A stretch of DNA of 64,000 bases from Dermatemys mawii (taxonomy: Eukaryota > Chordata > Testudines > Dermatemydidae): positions 18,357,241-18,421,240 of the forward strand of contig ML677365.1 of the NCBI GenBank assembly GCA_007922305.1, in the 5' to 3' direction. Position numbers and translations under genes: made by a program. This document shows positions 11,320-23,272 of this stretch, piece after piece. The notes under the pieces are model-generated. The model ran no database searches and was not told the origin of the DNA. It saw only the letters and a program-made list of their open reading frames with translations. Every line of letters begins with the position of its first letter. Within the stretch, counting starts at the first letter, position 1.

Positions 11320-11484
11320 CATATTTACAACCATGCATGGCATGCATCCGACGAAGTGGGTATTAGCCCACGAAAGCTTATGCTCTAATACTTTAGTTAG
11401 TCTTTAAGGTGCCACAGGACTCTTTTGTCACTTCTGCAATCCCAGACTAACACGGCTACCCCTCTGATTCATATTTACAACCAT
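11320..11484 (+). mobile_element. Short Penelope-derived element with 15-bp TSD
   Basis: A 135-bp insert (11335-11469) is flanked by identical copies of CATATTTACAACCAT (11320-11334 and 11470-11484). It contains 'cgaagtgggtattagcccacgaaagc' then 'ttagtctttaaggtgccaca' and ends 'cagactaacacggctacccc'. The same motif series follows the GIY-YIG frame of the PLE at 42.1 kb, which identifies this as a PLE 3'-tail derivative. It has no coding capacity. The exact duplication shows a retrotransposition-type insertion. Confidence 0.85.
11348..11385 (+). ncRNA. Hammerhead-ribozyme-like core in PLE tail
   Basis: The order fits a hammerhead core: CCGACGA at 11348-11354 (consensus CUGANGA, U4 changed to C), stem II GUGGG/CCCAC, GAAA at 11372-11375, a short stem III GC-UUAU-GC at 11376-11383, then UC at 11384-11385 as the UH cleavage position. 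Hammerheads with a short stem III are known from Penelope-like elements. No stem I pairing is evident around the core, and U4 is mutated, so self-cleavage by this copy is doubtful. Confidence 0.5.
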
Positions 11485-12039
11485 TTGTCATAGATAGAAA
11501 CGGTGACCAAGCCTTGAAGAATACAGAGTTCCGATGTGAAATCATGCATAGAATTATATCCAACATGAGTATGAGCCAGGTGCTTTTTCTTTCATCCTAT
11601 TGGTAAGGCTGGCCTGGACTAGGACAGCAATTTGTACTCAAAAGCTCATTTCACATGATCATGATAGAGATTTTTTTTGTTCCCCACCTCGTATGCACTG
11701 GATGCAATTTATTTTTCCTGTTGTATTTGGTATACATATCCTTCCATACACATAAAAGCATAAGCTAGACTGGCACAGATGTGTGGCTCGTATGTTCATG
11801 TGTTTTTTCATTAGCTACAGTTCACCCTGTTTCTTCATGGCTTTCCATTTTGCAGCACACGATGTCAGAGAGCTCATGTTGCACATCACCCAAACATTGT
11901 TTGAGAACTACACTTTCTAGGAAAAATAGTTAATGCCAAAATATGCAGTGAATGGTGAAGATAACTACACAGGAAGGGGTGTTGTAATTGGCGATGATGA
12001 AGAACAAAGGCTGAGAACTCAAATACATGTTTGAAGTGT
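11485..12039. other. Intergenic, nothing recognised
   Basis: Non-coding DNA; no repeat or gene identified. Confidence 0.5.
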
Positions 12040-12175
12040 TGTAGTGGGAGTACCTTTCCCAGACCTGAGGGAGAGCTCTGTGTAGCTCAAAGCTTGTCTC
12101 TTCCACCAACAGAAACTGATCTGGTGCAAGATATTATCTTGCCCACCTTCTATCTCCTCAAATACATGGCAAGCT
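12040..12175 (+). mobile_element. Penelope-like tail fragment
   Basis: 'ttcccagacctgagggagagctctgtgtagctcaaagcttgtctcttccaccaacagaa' and 'aagatattatcttgcccacc' match the second type of PLE-like tail in this window (40.8-41.0 kb). The hammerhead-like positions are degraded: CTGAGGG in place of CUGANGA, and one G lost from the GAAA region. Confidence 0.55.
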
Positions 12176-13118
12176 GCAAGTTATTGGAAGATCATAGCCA
12201 CTGGAATTCAGTGTTATTAGGACTGTGATTAAATAATTCCACTACTAACCCTGCTAGCAACAGCCTTCCAAGGCCTGGAAGTCACATTAAATTCTTTCCT
12301 GTAGTTTCTACTGTTCTGTTAATGTTCCCAGATGAATATTCACTGTATTGCATACCTTTTCCTGACTGGATAAAATACTATGGCTAGGGAATCACATTAT
12401 AAGTGAATTGATAAGAAATCATTTTCAGTGTGTATTTGGCTTGGGCTACTATGTAGTAAATATCTGGTTTCAATCAGCTGTTGTCTCATGAGATATTTGA
12501 AAGACGCATGCATGGCTTAGACAGTATTCAAGCTCCGATCATGACAGGCTCTCAGGCAAATACACGATAAAAGACAATTTGAAAAGATAGGTCTATTTTT
12601 TCCTACTGAGTTTTTGTATAAAAGGCCCCTTTTCAATTACAGATGTGCTGAAATGTTTTCCCTGTATAAATCGATCAATGTCAAGGAGCTCTGCATTGCT
12701 GGGATTTCTATTTCTTTGCCAGGCAGCCGCTATGGCTCCTGACGGGTCTGTTCAGTGTACTGCAAGTGCTGGCAGTTGCGAGTCTGGATGCTAGCCCCAT
12801 TCTTTCACTAGCCAGTCTCAGGGATTCCACTGGTAAAGCTAAACCGTATCCTTCTAAATTCGGGGTGGTTTGAGCTCTTCTCTTAGGCCATCAATAATTT
12901 AAAAAGTGGATTGACAACTAGTAGAAAAATAAGCATTCCATATGGAATGTCAGCCAAATAGATCCTCTTGGTGCTTATCTAAATTCCTTTGGAACATAGA
13001 GAAACGGAGGGGAATGTTATGGTAGTTGAGGGTTCTTTTTGACCACTCTGCTCTGCTACAACTCTACTCCTTTACTGTTCTTCAGTGATCCATCTCTGCT
13101 TTTCCCAAGAGCGCACAG
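12176..13118. other. Intergenic, nothing recognised
   Basis: No gene or clear repeat seen. Confidence 0.5.
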
Positions 13119-13178
13119 AGTTAGTAGTTAGTAGTAAAATAGTAGTTAGTGATAGAGTTAGTAGTTAGTAGTAAAACA
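13119..13178. repeat. Imperfect tandem repeat (gttagta)n
   Basis: Short units of 'gttagtagttagtagtaaaa' recur with small changes. It sits just left of the PLE foldback. Confidence 0.65.
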
Positions 13179-13188
13179 TTCTTAACAT

Positions 13189-13310
13189 AAATAAGACGAG
13201 GAAGACTTGTAGCACCTTTGAGACTAACCAGTTTATTTAGTCTCAAAGGTGCTACAAGTCTTCCTTGTCTTATTTACAGATACAGACTAACATGGCTGCT
13301 AATCTTAAAC
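13189..13310. mobile_element. Penelope tail foldback with 38-bp arms
   Basis: The left arm 13189-13226 is the reverse complement of the right arm 13238-13275 with one mismatch and an 11-nt loop. Arms carry the PLE tail motif 'gacttgtagcacctttgagacta'. The right arm is followed by 'acagatacagactaacatggctgct', the usual PLE end. It therefore looks like a PLE 3' tail copied in opposite orientation onto itself. Confidence 0.82.
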
Positions 13311-13501
13311 CATTCTTGACATAGAATTAGCAATCAGGGTTTGCTGACTTGAGTCCCACTAACCCTGGGCATACATTTTAGTGATGCAGGCATCGTAAGA
13401 CTTGTTTTACAAGCTGAGGCCTAGATGTTAGCTAAGAGGTGGCTGACACAGCACAGAGCACTGAAAACCAAGTACTCAAATACCACCGTGAACACCTTGA
13501 T

Positions 13502-13503
<2 letters not shown>

Positions 13504-13542
<39 letters not shown>

Positions 13543-13546
13543 GAGA
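13504..13546 (+). repeat. (GA)n microsatellite
   Basis: About 18 uninterrupted GA units followed by 'gtgagagagcgc'. It keeps two frames open (13425-13681) that encode Arg-Glu runs and are not genes. Confidence 0.95.
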
Positions 13547-13681
13547 GCGCAAGGAGCAGAACCTGCACCTTCAAAGTCCCCAGTGTGTCTCTTCAGTGCT
13601 AGCCATAATTCAACCCTTAAAGTTTATTACACAGAGGTACCTGGAATGCAGTATTTGTGGCATTTCCTATACTTAGAATAG

Positions 13682-16600
13682 GGAATTCCCCACATACCAC
13701 AATCATTTTAACCATTGTGATTGGTAAACATTCTGATTTTAATTACACTCCTGTACTCGGGTCTGGTGTTCTCACTAGGTTCTATTTTTAATCACTAATA
13801 AGAGTGAGTCTCATTCTATTTTCCTGGGGTAGTCTATCAATATCTCACGTACTATACTAACCCTTGTAGGAATCCTGTAGCTTAGCTAAACATAAACACA
13901 ACCTATTTATATATTGGGACATACCTAGCTAAGCTGAACAGTACCTTAACCTAGTTCAGCAGTTGGGTAACACTAGGTATTAACAGAGGTTATTTCTGTC
14001 ACTAAGATGTTTCAGACTTACTATGTTTAATTAAAGCTTTGACCAAGCTTTAGTCTATTTGTGATCGCTTGAGGCCACATGGCTATAAATATAAAGTAAT
14101 GTGACAAGCACCAAATCTCACAGTCTAACATGACTTGGTTCTGATCTCAAGTTTGCCCCACAAGTCTGATGCCCAGGCCATTTGTTTGTCTGAACTTTTA
14201 AACAGATGCACTTTATGGCACCACCAAATATTTTCCAATTCAGTTTTGAATTGTTTTGAAATTGTTCAGTATTGAGCTTTTGAAAATTGTTTTGAAATTG
14301 TTCAGTTTTGAACTTCACCTGACTGCAAAAACTCTTTTTCAAACTGGTAATATGCTAGCAATCCAGGATGTTCTGTTCAACTGACACAATAATGTACTCG
14401 TGTATTCTTGCGCTAAATTAGTTTGTTGCCTGTTAAATATATTGAGTAAAATTTGTTCATTTCAGTTGTAAGGGATTTGGTAGCTAAAAAAGCTTTTGAT
14501 ACTTGCGGCCTTGCTTGCAATGATGTATACTCACTTTCAGTGCATCAAGGAAAGACTGATACTAAACCAGTAAGGCACACTCCACCATATTACTCTGGAT
14601 GGGATGTAAACAAAAGGTTAATACCTGGTGATTTGGGAACCTCCTTGTTTCTACTGGAATTAGCAGTTAATACTATTACAGATTACATGGGATTTTGATT
14701 ATACAATACATCATATCTTGCTTTCTTGCACTTAGAATAAATGGCTATTTATTGTCCGTTCCCTAAGATTGCTTAGTTTACGAAAACAGCATTTTCCTTC
14801 TCTGACATGTAATCTAAGGATTCAGAGAACTGCTATAGCTACAGTTCTCTAATTAGTGGCTTTTAAGAACGCATAAACATGTACATCCACTGTGCCTTTC
14901 ATTGCTTCCAGGCAAAGCTAGGGCTGAGATTAACCCCTTAGCATGGGCGGTCAGGATTTCCTGATATTACTAATATGTCTGAGGTATTAATACCAGATTG
15001 CTAACACAGCCAAGGTGTTGCAATGTAGCAAAAAGCCACATCACAGCATACATTAATAGGCTATTGGTGCACACCTTGGGTGAGAGAGGAGTCAGGCCCC
15101 AAGAAGAGTGCATTGAGTTGCTGAAATGGGGAGCAGGACTTTAGTAACATGTACCCAGCTCTAACTTAGTCCTGTTCAGAACCTGGCTCTTGAGTTTTAC
15201 TTTTTTGAAAAACACTTTTCAAAAGACTGTTTCTGGGCCACGTGTTTCCTTGCACAATGAAAAGAAGTCCTCAGCAGAAATCTACAAGAAAACAGTGGGG
15301 AAATTTCTTGACACCTTTTCTATACTGTTCTGAACATACATTTTAAATATTAATTCAGCTATGCAAACATTATGGTAAAAAATCAGAGCAAAGGTCTTTA
15401 TAACCTGAAAAGGAGCCAGATCACAGGCTGGATTTGTGCTGCTCCAGCAGTACAAAGCAGGCAGAAAGCCACCAAAATCTGGCTGCTTGGGGATTCCCCC
15501 ATAAAGGGAAATCTGAGCTTGCACAAGAAATCTCACCCTCAAAGTCAGTCACTATATTTCTGTGGGTGAAGAACTTGCTCCTGTTCCCCTGCTGTGCCAT
15601 GCAATACTATAGGCTTGTCCCAAGAGCCAAAGAGTTTCTAGAAACAGCACAATACTGCCCAGAAGTTATGATGTGATCGCTCATGGGGTAGTTTAAGGTT
15701 ACATGTCAAACAGAAGTGGGGCTTGTAACTAGAAGGTCAAAATATTTTCCATCCCTTGTGAAATGCGATATGTCTCCATTCGGTTTTTGCCCACGAGTTT
15801 TCCTATTTGTTCAGAGTGATGTTTATTATCTTCTTTAGTCCAGGTATGTGGCACATTGGATCTGAGTTTATATTATGACAGTGTTGTTTAAAACTCATTA
15901 AAATATACTTTGAATTTGCTATACAATATAGTGTGTGTAAATACCTGTCCTGGAACGATACGTGCCAGGAAGTGTTTGCATAACCGAGTTGTAAACTACA
16001 TACAACTGAGTTTTGCAGTGACTCAACAGTCAGATCTGATTTGTCATTAAAAAATTATGCCCCATGTGCTTCTGACTTTGGGTTCTCTCTTTCCTTCTTG
16101 TTTCTAGGTACATTCTCTGGCCGCTGCTTGAGCAGCAACACAAGATGGAGTTCTGAAAACAGGACATGTAGTTGCTTTGCTAGTGCCAAGAATTCAAGAC
16201 TTGCTTTTGCCCATTTCTCCAGACTTGCTCTTTAAGGGCAGATTTTCCACAAATGAACTTTATGCACCATTCACATGGGTTTGCATTAGAAATGTGCTGT
16301 TTCCAAGAAAACACAGCGCTTGAGCAGCTGCTGAAACACTTTTTCTTCTCTGTCTACAAATGACCCTCTCTCTGGGTCTTATCCTGTAAGGTGCTCAGTG
16401 CCCTCAACTTCAATTAACTTCACAAGAACAGCCTCTCTAATGTGGAAAAGGGTCAGTGGAAAAAACGTACCTAATAGGGGAACAACTCTCCTCCACCAGC
16501 TAATTTGTTAATTACTATGTAGAAGCCATCATGGATAACACAGAAATTTCCTTGGGCCGTTGTATTTCAGTGCCTGTAAGAGAAACAGTACTATACCACA

Positions 16601-18288
16601 TACTTTCTCAGACATACCTTCGATTGGTGTGTTAGATGAACTCTTGCACTAAAAAGTTATCATAAGCATAGAAAAATCCTCTGCACTGATGTTACTTTAG
16701 AGGTCGTAATGATAGTATTTTTTATTCCATACAACCCCTCTGTTCGTCTTCATGGTCCATTTTCAAAAATCGATAGTTTTTTTTGTGAAAGAAGAGAGAG
16801 AAAGGAAAAGACAAAAGTCCTGTGTATGAAAGCGGGTCCCCAAACCTCTGTGTGTATGGGTTGCTCTAACACTTCTCCATGCTACGCCTTTCAAGCTGCT
16901 ACATCCCTCGGTGATACAAAGCAAGAGTGATGCCAAGGGTATTGTAGCTATTGGCATTGTATTAACTATGTCCCCTGTAAAAAGTACTGGCTGTGATCAC
17001 CCCTTCTACGGGAAAGAGGATGCCTGGATTTCTGCACAGACTGTATACAGTATTATAATCACCTCGCCCTTGTCCACATTTTATTTAAGGCCTCTCTCTC
17101 TGTTTTCGTTGGCACATGGCCTGCAGCGCTGACTTGCATCTATTAATACGAGCCAGGGGTAACATACTGTACTTCTCATACATACGATTTTTAAAAGATG
17201 GACTCTTACAGCCATATCATGAAAACCCTGACACTCTGCTAGCCCGGGTCAGGATGCCCCCCGCCACACCCCTCAGCATGCTGTGGAATGTTTTTACTGC
17301 TTCCTTCTGCACAAACAATGTATTCCCTATTACTGGGGTAGGTGTGCAGTTGCTGAGTGGATGGCAGCCTTTTTGTTCACAGAGTTTGTACTACACTTGT
17401 CAGTTCCCTCCTGTGTTATGGTCAAGTTGTGTTGGCTGAAGTATGTGCTAATGCGCTCGTCTATAGCATGGCAGGATACCTGCTGAGCATCTGCTGCTTT
17501 TCAAACTCATTTTAGGGATAGGCAGGATTTAGCCTGATTCTCTACTCCATTTTGCTGTAACAAATGGCAGAATCAGGCCCTTTAAAACTATGTTGATTTT
17601 CCTGTATTTTATTTGGGAAGAGTGGACTTTGTTCTAATCAATTGCACCTGACTGCACCACCTGACAACGGTATAGGTATGTATAAGTTAAAGGTGATGTG
17701 CCATCCTCCAAGTATTGATATATTAATTAAGCCCAAGGATACACAGCAGTTGCTAAAAGATAGTTCATATGATGCAGGGCTTAAAGCACCATTTCTGGTG
17801 CTGGATAGTCAGTGCAGTCTGCTGGTAAAAGCACAAGACCTGGAGCCAGAACATCAAAACAAAGCCAAGACTGACTAGGCAATCACCGTATGCACCATTT
17901 CCTTGTGTGTCAGCACCACGAGGGGCAAGCATGCAGCTGAGGGTGGCAACACAACACTAGGGAAGGCAGTTTGAGAATAGTGTAAACCGGGAAGGAAATG
18001 AATGATTGGATCGTTAGAGGCAAGTGCTGGTTAGCTGAATGTTCATTATATAAATGAATTGTTCTGAACATTGTCCAGACAACTGGAGGAAATAGTGGGC
18101 CCTAGCCACTTATTTGGCCTATGGGGTAGATCACAAGGCGTATTAGAACTCTGGCTTTGTCAGACTAGAAAAGAGGGTGAGTTTGGGCTGGGCTTAGATA
18201 TCATGGATTTAAATTCCATCTTTCTCTTAGTGCAGATGTACACCTTTTAGCGCAGGTAGCACCTTTTAGCTCAGTTTCAGCTGTTCGA
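13682..18288. other. Intergenic, nothing else recognised
   Basis: Non-coding sequence. At 14239-14312 a 'ttttgaaattgttcagtattgag' unit is present twice in tandem with small changes. No open frame resembles a known protein. Confidence 0.5.
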
Positions 18289-18516
18289 AGGCTACTTTTA
18301 CACTACAGATCTTGGGGTTACGCTGCTGTAAGGTCTCTCCTGTAGCTGCTCTATGCCAATGAGAGAGAGGGTCTCCGCCAGCATAGCATTGTCCACACCA
18401 GCACTTCTGTTGGTGAAACTTATGTCCATATGGGAGTAGGGGGGAGTGTGGCATTTTTTTCTGCATCCTTAACCAACAAGTTTTACAAACAAAAGAGCTA
18501 GTGTAGACATAGCCTA
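18289..18516. mobile_element. MITE of the 'TATGTCTACACT' family
   Basis: The left end AAGGCTACTTTTACACTACA and the right end on the minus strand TTAGGCTATGTCTACACTAG are inverted repeats. Ends resemble those of copies at 7710, 32213, 39185 and 39592. The interior differs from those copies ('cacaccagcacttctgttggtgaaactt'). Confidence 0.6.
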
Positions 18517-18699
18517 AAACTTGATCAGCTAAATCACACTACACATGTTGGCTGAACTTAACTTGCTATCTTAATCAAGACAAAGCCTCTGGCAGTAAGT
18601 GCAGCATGGATTTGAAACTATGGGCCAAATTCTCTGCTGGAGGTAAATCACTGCAGTTCCATTGGCAATGGTGCTCAATCAGTTTACACCAGCTGAGAA
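18517..18699. other. Short intergenic stretch with foldback MITE scraps
   Basis: 'gccaaattctctgctggaggtaaatcactgcagttccattg' and 'gtttacaccagctgagaat' resemble the two halves of a common reptile palindromic repeat. Confidence 0.35.
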
Positions 18700-19212
18700 T
18701 AATAGGAGGGGGCTCAGGGCTGGGGCAGGGTGTGGGAGGTGATGTGGTGCTGGGATGGAGTTTGGGGTGCGGGCTCCAGCCAGGCGGCGCTTACATTAGG
18801 TGGCTCCTGATCTGAAGTGCAACAGGACTAAAGCAGGCTCTCTGCCTGCCCTGGCTCTGCGCTGGTCCTGGACGTGGCTGGCCTGTCCGGTTCCCAGGTG
18901 GAGGTGCAGCCAGGCACCTCTGTGTGGTGTGTGCTGCCCACTCTTACAGGCACGGCCCCACAGCTCTCATTGGCTCCCCTTCCCAGGCAATGGGAGCTGC
19001 GGAGCCAGTGCTCGAGGTGGGGGCCATGTGCAGAGCTTCCCTGGTCACCCAGGGGCCACAGGGACCTGTAAGGAACAGCGAACCGTTGCTATTGGGAGCT
19101 CCGGAAGACCGTGCCTGCGGATGGTCAACATCAGCAAAATGTCTCGTGGCCTGCACACAGATTACCCTGATGGGCTGCATGAGGCCTGCAGGCACAGGTT
19201 GCCCACTGCTGC
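18700..19212. mobile_element. GC-rich hAT MITE, internally deleted
   Basis: The right end on the minus strand begins CAGTGGGCAACCTGTGCC (near 19209), a hAT-type terminus of the 'gggcaacctgcggcc' family. 'gattaccctgatgggctgcatgaggcctgcaggcacagg' and 'ctcattggctccccttcccaggcaatgggagctgcgg' are typical of its interior. The left limit is estimated from the change to 'ctcagggctggggcaggg'. All open frames here are artefacts of GC content. Confidence 0.6.
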
Positions 19213-22200
19213 CGTAGTAGTTCCTTCTTTGAGCGTTTCTTACTCTAATAATAGAGTTTTGTATTTTGCCTTTAATGATCATCATTGGTTCTTTTTTTGC
19301 CATCACCTTTAATTATCATCACTGGGCTTTTTCCCCCTCCATATTTCATGCATTTTGGGGTCTGCTAGAAAACTCAGTGTGCAGAATTTGACACTAAGGA
19401 AATTCTTTTTTCTATATCCTTGCATTTATCTTTACTAAGCTAACCTCAGGGGGTTAATATCTCTGTTGCCTTTCAATAAACTAGGTTGGAAAATAACTTA
19501 TTAAAAACCTGTATGCTGTGTTGTGAACTGAACCCCCTTCATTAGTTGTTGGGATTCTCTGTTTCTTAATCTTAGCCTCTATGTTGTATTGGGCCCTCCA
19601 GATGCAGGAATGAGATGACACTTTGTGGCTGGTCTGCATAGTTCTCATGGCGCTGCAGGGAATGTATATGTAGCAAAATTTCCCTTTGAGATGTCAGAAT
19701 CCAGATTATCTGCAGGTAATATAGTAATGATGATGTACTTAATCAGGACGTTTGCTTATTAGCTACAATCCCATCTTCTGAATGCTCTAACATTCCCTTT
19801 TATCGTAAATGCTATCTTATGTGCAGGAGTACAAAATGGTGCTTCTTTGTCATTCTCTTCCTCTAATATTTAAGGGAAACCTCCCACTTTGAATGACCAC
19901 TTTGAAAAAAGTAAAATGGTGCTGTGGCCTGGCTAATGGCGGCTGGTGGCATTTTTGTTTTGTTGAGTACATGTTCATTCTCTAGCACTTGAAAAGGCAG
20001 GAAGGGCCATCTCAAATTCTGTCTTTCGGAGAGAAAACAAACCTGAATGACAGACTGATCCATTCACTAGAAATGTGGAATGGGACGGTCAGAAGTTTCA
20101 GTGTCGGTTGGGCTCCATTCCCAGTGAAGTCAATGGCCATTTAACATTGCGCCATAAACTCCTTTTCTGCATCAGGCTCAGAACAACCCACTCTTCTTTG
20201 GCACGCAGGCAGTGAATACTACTCTCTGCCCCACCCACCCCAGCTCTTATCCCTTCATTTTATCACCTTCCTCAGGTTCAGCAGTCTTTCACCTCCTTAG
20301 GTGGAGAGGATCCGGCCCACCAGCGTTCCTTCACCCTATGGCGGCAGGGGGCACTGCATTGTGCAGCGCAGCAGTCAGATCTAGACAGTGCACCATGTCT
20401 CTGTCTACAGCACAGGCTGACAGTTAAGACCTTATTGGAGCCCCTAGGGTCCAGCCACAACTGAAGCATATAATGGGGGGAAATATACTCGAACGTGTCT
20501 GCCTGCAAGGTGTACCACTCAATCTTAGAACTGAAGACATGCCTTACTCCTAGCGAATGAACGCTAAATATAGTGGATAACTTGGTGGCAGAACTCCACC
20601 CCCATTTTATTTTTTTATTGCAAATATCTGCCTAATTGCACTGTGGAGCCAGCTGACCATAACGGGGTCAGAAGTTGTCACACCACAATTTTTATTTCAG
20701 CTGGGTGAAGAAGCCTGAAAAAGCAGCAGGTGAGCAAAACAATCTACAGTTCCTATATGGCTCCCGCCTGCGATGCCTGAGCACTCATGTACCCCAAATC
20801 CTTTACTAAATCCATATGTCTCAGCTATGGGCTCTTTTTGATCAAATGTGCTGCAGTATAACTAAGCCCCTTTGTTTCCAGTTTAAACTGATATTTAGCT
20901 AAACGTTCATGGGTTTTACAAAAAGTATTATTCAGTTTTTTTCTGATTTTTAACCCTACTTTTGTATAATTAAAATATATAAAAAATTACTTGTTTTTAT
21001 TAGGCAAATACAGCACGTTGCATGAGATATACGTATTATGGTAATTCAGCAGTCTCTGGGTATATGCAAAGCTGCTTGTTGAAGTAATGCTATGTATTAG
21101 TCTAGAAGATATACACAACGAACAGACAGGCAAGCTCTGAAGTGCGTCCACATGTGAATGCACTGATGAATCTCACGCCCACCATGTACATATTTCAAAC
21201 TGTTAGCAGATAACAGTTTAAAGAGCTGACACACTACAATGGGAAGAAAATGTAAATCTGTGTCAGAATATGCTTCAGAGTACAAGGAAGTATTCCAAAG
21301 GTTTAAGAAACAAAAACAGGAGAAAATGATTATTTAAGTGAATATGCTGCAAATGGTGTGGCCCAATTATTAAATGTAGATATTTATAGGCTAATAGTTC
21401 TAGGTCTACCACAGTAAACTGTTTACTCAAATGAAAAATTTTGGGGGATTAGAGATAAACTCAGAGGTGGCATTGTGTTTTGAGTTCTGGTTTAGTTCTG
21501 CAGCAAACCACACTGAGGAATGGAATTCAAAGCACTAATCTACCGAATACTTTTTTCCCCTGTCTTTCCGTCCACCAACACAAACCCTGATATTTACCCA
21601 GAAAAATGATGAATAGTCTTTTGCACTGATTTTCACCTGTTTTTGTTGTGGTGGTAATAAACTATGACAAATTCCTGGGAGAAATTAAATAAAATAGAAA
21701 CGGAAAACGAAGGGCCCTAAGCATAACAGTTCCTGGTGCCAAGGTTTCTGTCATCTAAGTAACATGATCATGTATGTGAATGCTTCTCAAACAGTTGTTA
21801 GCTGTTCAGTGACATTTGGTTGCAAAACGATTGACCTGCTAGGAGGGTAAGAGTGCAAAGCTAGTCAAGAGCACATGGCCCTGCAACAGTCACCTGGATT
21901 GTATTGGGAAATCCAAGCATATAATAAGCTTTATTAATAATGACTTGGTTCATATGTTTAATTGGTTATCCCCCTGGCTCCCCGTTGTATTGTCTATGTA
22001 ACTACAGTAAAAGAATGCAGCACATTTCCCCGACTTTCACACAGTTGAAAACAGAGAGGGCCAGATTCTGCCACCCTTCCTCCCACAGAATTGATCTGCT
22101 GACATCACAGAGGTTGCATGAGAAATAAAGTTCTACTCCATGTGAATAAAGGGGGCAGAATCTAGGCTAGAATGAGAAACAAAGGGGTTAAGTGTCACAT

Positions 22201-23147
22201 CAGAAAAAGTGATAAATAGGCTTCTAAGAGAAAAAAACAAAAGGAAAAACGTGTGTGCAAGTTTCACAAATACCAGCACCGCATACCAGGCCCGGGTGGT
22301 CCTGAGAGAGAGTTTTATGGAAGAGATGTTCTGTGTGGTTACTACAGAGCTGTGTTTTCTTCTTCTACCCTAAAAAGGCCCTGGAATATTATGAAGAATT
22401 TATGCAAGACAGTGGGCCTTACACTAACCTTAATGATCTCTAAGTGCTTGACTGACTCTGGGTTTATTTGCAAGATACAGCGCTATCGTCTATGCTTTCC
22501 AGTATTATCTATTTACAATTTGCCAGTGAAACCTTCATAGCCTCTGACTCTGCCTGATCAGGCTCGCCATAAACCTTTCCATTCCTGTGGTGGAGAAAGA
22601 TTGCTTTCACATTTAAAACTACAAACCACAATAAAAAAGGTGCCAAATGAACAAGCGCTACAGAAGAGGGCACTCCAGGCACCTAGTTGGCTGCATGACC
22701 TCTGGACAGTTCCACAACCACCAGCAAGATGAAGAGTGAAGCCAAATGCATAGTCAGCCAAAGAACCAGGTGCCCTTTCTGTAAAGTCACCTCTGAGCAC
22801 AGCCTGTGGGGCACGCAGCTGTCCCTCCAATAGTCAATTCTGCATGATAGGACTTTGCAGTGCTGTACAGTCCAGTATTCAGAGCAGTTCCATATGGCCA
22901 GTAGACCAAATAAAAGGCTGCTTCCTATGGTGCGTGATACTCATTGATGTTTAATCCCAATATTGCAAACACAGGACTGGCTGATGATTCAGTCACCCAG
23001 GAGAGCTAGCTAGTCCTCAGAGTTCTGATGAAGTGCAGCGTTTGTTATGCAATTAGTTTTGCATTCAGAGACATGGGCAGGTGAAAGTAAGGACATATTC
23101 TGCTTCTCCTCTAGTTCTCCCCTTGCCAGGGTTGAGTGACTCCCATT
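19213..23147. other. Intergenic, nothing recognised
   Basis: No gene signature. A fragment at about 20095-20180 ('cccagtgaagtcaatggccatt') resembles a palindromic MITE common in reptiles. Confidence 0.5.
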
Positions 23148-23149
23148 TA

Positions 23150-23270
23150 GGGTGACCAAATGTCCTGATTTTATAGGGACAATCCTGATTTTTGGCTCTT
23201 CTTCTTATATAGGCTCCTATTATCCCCCCACTCCCTGTCCCAATTTTTCACATTTGTTGTCTGGTCACCT
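23150..23270. mobile_element. 121-bp mariner-type MITE, 'GGGTGACCA' ends
   Basis: Left end GGGTGACCAAATGT; right end on the minus strand AGGTGACCAGACA. TA dinucleotides flank both sides (23148-23149 and 23271-23272), consistent with TA target duplication. The middle reads 'tcctgattttatagggacaatcctgattttt', a widespread reptile repeat. A frame open from 23152 is not a gene. Confidence 0.75.
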
Positions 23271-23272
23271 TA

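Noticed and set aside
13189..13275. MicroRNA-like hairpin
   Set aside because: Arms carry the Penelope tail sequence found elsewhere in the window; better explained as a retroelement foldback.
13425..13681. Two frames encoding Arg-Glu repeats
   Set aside because: Produced by a (GA)n microsatellite.
18800..19312. 170-codon + strand frame
   Set aside because: Contained almost entirely in a degraded hAT MITE.
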